From an uncultured Oscillibacter sp. (lineage in GTDB: Bacteria > Bacillota > Clostridia > Oscillospirales > Oscillospiraceae), in the NCBI GenBank assembly GCA_900550685.1, contig URTS01000039.1, forward strand, positions 1-14,565: 14,565 bases of DNA, given 5' to 3'. Made by a program: the position numbers and the translations under genes. Below the pieces are notes generated by a model. The model worked only from the letters and a program-made list of their open reading frames with translations, did not search any database and was not told the origin of the DNA. Shown here piece after piece: positions 12,854 through 14,565 of this stretch; the stretch's first letter is position 1, and the number at the start of each line of letters is the position of its first letter.

Positions 12854-13945
12854 ATGAAGAAAGAAAACATCATCGTCATTTCCGCCGGTGCAGCCGTGGG
12901 CTTGGCGGCCATTGCCCTGACCCTGCTGGGCAACCCCGCCAACATGGGCTTCTGCATCGCCTGCTTCCTGCGGGACATTGCAGGCGCCTGCGGACTTCAC
13001 AGCGCTGCCAAGGTGCAGTACCTCCGCCCGGAGATCATCGGCCTGGTGCTGGGCGCCTTCATCATGTCCGTGGCCACCAGGGAGTTCCGGGCACGGGCCG
13101 GTTCCGCCCCTGCCGTGCGGTTCGTGCTGGGCGGCTTTGTGATGATCGGCGCGCTGGCCTTCCTGGGCTGCCCCCTGCGGATGGTGCTGCGGCTGGGCGG
13201 CGGCGACCTGAACGCCCTGGTGGGCCTTGTCGGCTTTACCATCGGCATCAGCATCGGCGTTGTGTTTCTGAAAAAGGGCTTCACCCTGGGCCGGTCCTAT
13301 GAGGCCAAGCAGGGGGAGGGCGGCGTGCTGCCCATTGTGATGGCGGCGCTGCTGATCCTGGTGCTGGCGGTTCCCGCTCTGTTCAAATTCTCCGAGGAGG
13401 GTCCCGGCTCCAAGCACGCCCCCTTCCTCATCGCCCTGGTCATCGCCCTGGCAGTGGGCGCTCTGGCCCAGAAGTCCCGCATGTGCATGGTGGGCGGCAT
13501 CCGGGATACCATCATGCTGAAGGACGCCCACCTGCTCATCGGCTTCATCGCCATTTTCGTGGTGGTCCTCATCGACAACCTCATCACCGGCAGCTTCAAG
13601 CTGGGCTTCACCATGCAGCCCATTGCCCACAGCTCTCACCTGTGGAATCTGCTGGGCATGGTGCTGGTGGGCTGGGGCTCTGTGCTGCTGGGCGGCTGCC
13701 CCCTGCGGCAGCTGATCCTGGCGGGCAGCGGCAGCGGCGATTCCGCCGTCACCGTGTTCGGCATGATCGTGGGCGCCGCCATGGCCCACAACTTCGGCCT
13801 TGCCGGCAATCCCGATTCCCTGAACGAGGCCAAGGAGCTGGTGGTGGGCGGCATTTCCAACTATGGCAAGGCCGCCGTGGTCCTGGGCCTGATCGTCATG
13901 CTGGCGGTGGGCCTGATGAATCTGCCCAAGGAGGAAGCTGCATGA
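12854..13945 (+). CDS. yedE: YedE/YeeE-family membrane transporter (putative selenium or thiosulfate transport)
   Basis: A 363-residue polytopic membrane protein with about nine to ten hydrophobic spans. It has two internal halves, each carrying the family motif GCPLR (GCPLRM at 105-110, GGCPLRQ at 280-286) and cysteine-bearing loops GFCIACFLRDIAGACG (32-47) and KSRMCMVGGIRDTI (207-220). YeeE uses such cysteines to pass thiosulfate through the membrane; YedE relatives are associated with selenium metabolism. AAAGGAGAGG precedes the ATG. The stop overlaps the start of a TusA-like gene (ATGA), the same transporter-carrier pairing seen in YeeE-YeeD and YedE-YedF. Whether the substrate is a selenium or sulfur compound cannot be decided here. 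Confidence 0.9.
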   Translation: MKKENIIVISAGAAVGLAAIALTLLGNPANMGFCIACFLRDIAGACGLHSAAKVQYLRPEIIGLVLGAFIMSVATREFRARAGSAPAVRFVLGGFVMIGALAFLGCPLRMVLRLGGGDLNALVGLVGFTIGISIGVVFLKKGFTLGRSYEAKQGEGGVLPIVMAALLILVLAVPALFKFSEEGPGSKHAPFLIALVIALAVGALAQKSRMCMVGGIRDTIMLKDAHLLIGFIAIFVVVLIDNLITGSFKLGFTMQPIAHSSHLWNLLGMVLVGWGSVLLGGCPLRQLILAGSGSGDSAVTVFGMIVGAAMAHNFGLAGNPDSLNEAKELVVGGISNYGKAAVVLGLIVMLAVGLMNLPKEEAA

Positions 13946-14145
13946 TCGACGCACGTGGATTTTCCTGCCCCATGCCGGTGGTCATGGTGCAGAAGGAACT
14001 GAAAAAAACGGCCCCCGCCGAGTTGGATGTGCTGGTGGACAACCAGTGCGCCGTGGAAAATGTGACCCGATTTGCCAAGACCCAGGGCTACCAGGTGACC
14101 AGCGCCCCGGAGGGTCCCGACTTCCGGCTTCAGCTGAAAAAGTAA
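13942..14145 (+). CDS. TusA-like sulfur/selenium carrier protein
   Basis: A 67-residue single TusA domain starting MIDARGFSCPMPVVMVQKEL, with the active Cys9 in the CPxP motif. A second cysteine (Cys36) lies in LVDNQCAVENVTRFAK, a segment close to YedF proteins (VDN..A.ENV.RFA). The YedF-type C-terminal DsrE domain is missing, so this is a minimal carrier. It would bind sulfur or selenium as a persulfide or perselenide delivered by the adjoining YedE-type transporter, by analogy to YeeD-YeeE. Start and upstream stop share ATGA, so translation is coupled. A hairpin follows 31 bp after the stop. Confidence 0.93.
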   Translation: MIDARGFSCPMPVVMVQKELKKTAPAELDVLVDNQCAVENVTRFAKTQGYQVTSAPEGPDFRLQLKK

Positions 14146-14176
14146 AGGGATCGTCCCTGCCTTCAATTTAATCTCC

Positions 14177-14215
14177 AGCCAGCCTGCCCATCACGGATGG
14201 ACAGGCTGGCTTTCC
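14177..14215 (+). terminator. Terminator of the YedE-TusA operon
   Basis: AGCCAGCCTG (14177-14186) pairs with CAGGCTGGCT (14202-14211), with an inner CCATC/GATGG extension (14188-14192, 14196-14200). The tail is only TTTCC, so it may be a weaker or imperfect terminator. Confidence 0.7.
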
Positions 14216-14263
14216 TCTGCCGGAACGCTTTTCCCGCAGCAGGATTTTTTCCGTTTCCGGATA

Positions 14264-14291
14264 TTGCAAAAAAATCACTGCGTGCTATACT
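14264..14291 (+). promoter_or_regulatory. Promoter of niaR
   Basis: TTGCAA (14264-14269) and TATACT (14286-14291) with a 16-bp spacer that includes an A-tract. It lies about 105 bp before the chosen niaR start. Confidence 0.6.
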
Positions 14292-14396
14292 TTCCATATG
14301 ATTTCATGGACCAACCGATTCAAGCACACCCGGCAGCCTGTCCTTCCGGCGTTTTCCTTTGTCAGGCAGGGTGCGTTTGCGAAAGGAGCTTTGCAT

Positions 14397-14565
14397 ATGC
14401 AAGCAGAAGACCGCCGCCGGACCATTCTGAAAATTCTGCAGGAATCCGCACAGCCTGTCAGCGCATCAGTCCTGGCGGGGCAGCTTTCCGTCAGCCGCCA
14501 GATCATCGTGGGGGACATCGCCCTGCTGCGGGCAGGCGGCGAGGAGATCCTGGCTACCCCACGGG
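14397..14565 (+). CDS. niaR: Niacin-responsive transcriptional repressor NiaR, N-terminal part (runs off right edge)
   Basis: Represses NAD synthesis or niacin uptake genes when niacin is present. Only the first 56 codons are in the window. They begin MQAEDRRRTILKILQESAQP and contain the HTH_11-type winged helix (SASVLAGQLSVSRQIIVGDI, then ALLRAGGEEILATPR), which is the typical NiaR N-terminus; the C-terminal 3H ligand domain lies outside. AAAGGAG precedes the ATG at 14397. An in-frame ATG at 14298 would add 33 residues unlike the family and has no ribosome binding site, so it is less likely. The regulated genes are not visible here. Confidence 0.92.
   Translation, partial: MQAEDRRRTILKILQESAQPVSASVLAGQLSVSRQIIVGDIALLRAGGEEILATPR

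Noticed and set aside
12773..13954. Long minus-strand open frame (393 codons, His/Gln/Ala-rich) opposite the YedE-type gene
   Set aside because: It mirrors a clear membrane transporter on the plus strand, has low-complexity composition, and has no ribosome binding site or family motif; a GC-rich antisense shadow.
14285..14518. Minus-strand 77-codon open frame
   Set aside because: Antisense to niaR and its leader, with no homology pattern that I recognise.
1..14565. CRISPR array, tRNA or rRNA genes, insertion sequence or prophage genes
   Set aside because: No direct repeat-spacer pattern, no cloverleaf or rRNA sequence, and no transposase, integrase or phage structural motif was seen on either strand.

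Overview
The window looks like a chromosomal segment of a GC-rich, spore-forming member of the Clostridia, most likely in or near the Oscillospiraceae (Flavonifractor/Oscillibacter type). The reasons are the spoIIGA-sigE sporulation pair, a T-box leader before valyl-tRNA synthetase, strong AGGAGG-type ribosome binding sites, NiaR and DUF951 family genes, and GC-rich codon use. The taxonomic call is inference, not a database match.

Left part (1-4830, all minus strand). The 5' part of valS runs off the left edge. It is preceded by a YcxB-like membrane protein gene and a T-box leader whose apparent specifier (GUC) and UGGU sequence both fit tRNA-Val. A perfect consensus promoter for that leader starts one base after the sigE stop codon. 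Next come sigE (pro-sigma-E) and spoIIGA (its membrane protease), whose reading frames overlap by an unusually long stretch. Then come moaC and moaA, the first steps of molybdenum cofactor synthesis, closed by a strong terminator.

Middle part (4883-8364). A two-gene minus-strand operon encodes a KdgT-type 2-keto-3-deoxygluconate permease and a beta-hydroxyacid dehydrogenase (GarR/HIBADH family). It diverges from a LysR-type regulator across an AT-rich 293-bp intergenic region that holds an exact T-N11-A dyad. This looks like a small self-contained sugar-acid or hydroxy-acid uptake and redox locus. A bidirectional terminator separates lysR from a convergent pair: a DUF951 protein and a 31-residue single-span membrane peptide.

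Right part (8426-14565). An S1-domain RNA-binding protein converges on, and overlaps by 17 bp, the gene for RarA (replication-associated AAA+ ATPase). rarA diverges from nth (endonuclease III) across an intergenic region with three copies of a 7-mer and a long dyad. After nth comes a compact operon of three small uncharacterised proteins, two of them with polyproline linkers. This is the best candidate here for an undescribed system. Then come a YedE/YeeE-family membrane transporter fused by an ATGA overlap to a stand-alone TusA-like carrier (selenium or sulfur handling), and finally the start of niaR, the niacin-responsive repressor, which runs off the right edge.

Intrinsic terminators with long perfect stems separate most units. 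I saw no tRNA or rRNA gene, CRISPR array, insertion sequence, or phage gene. All functional calls are from motif recognition by eye.
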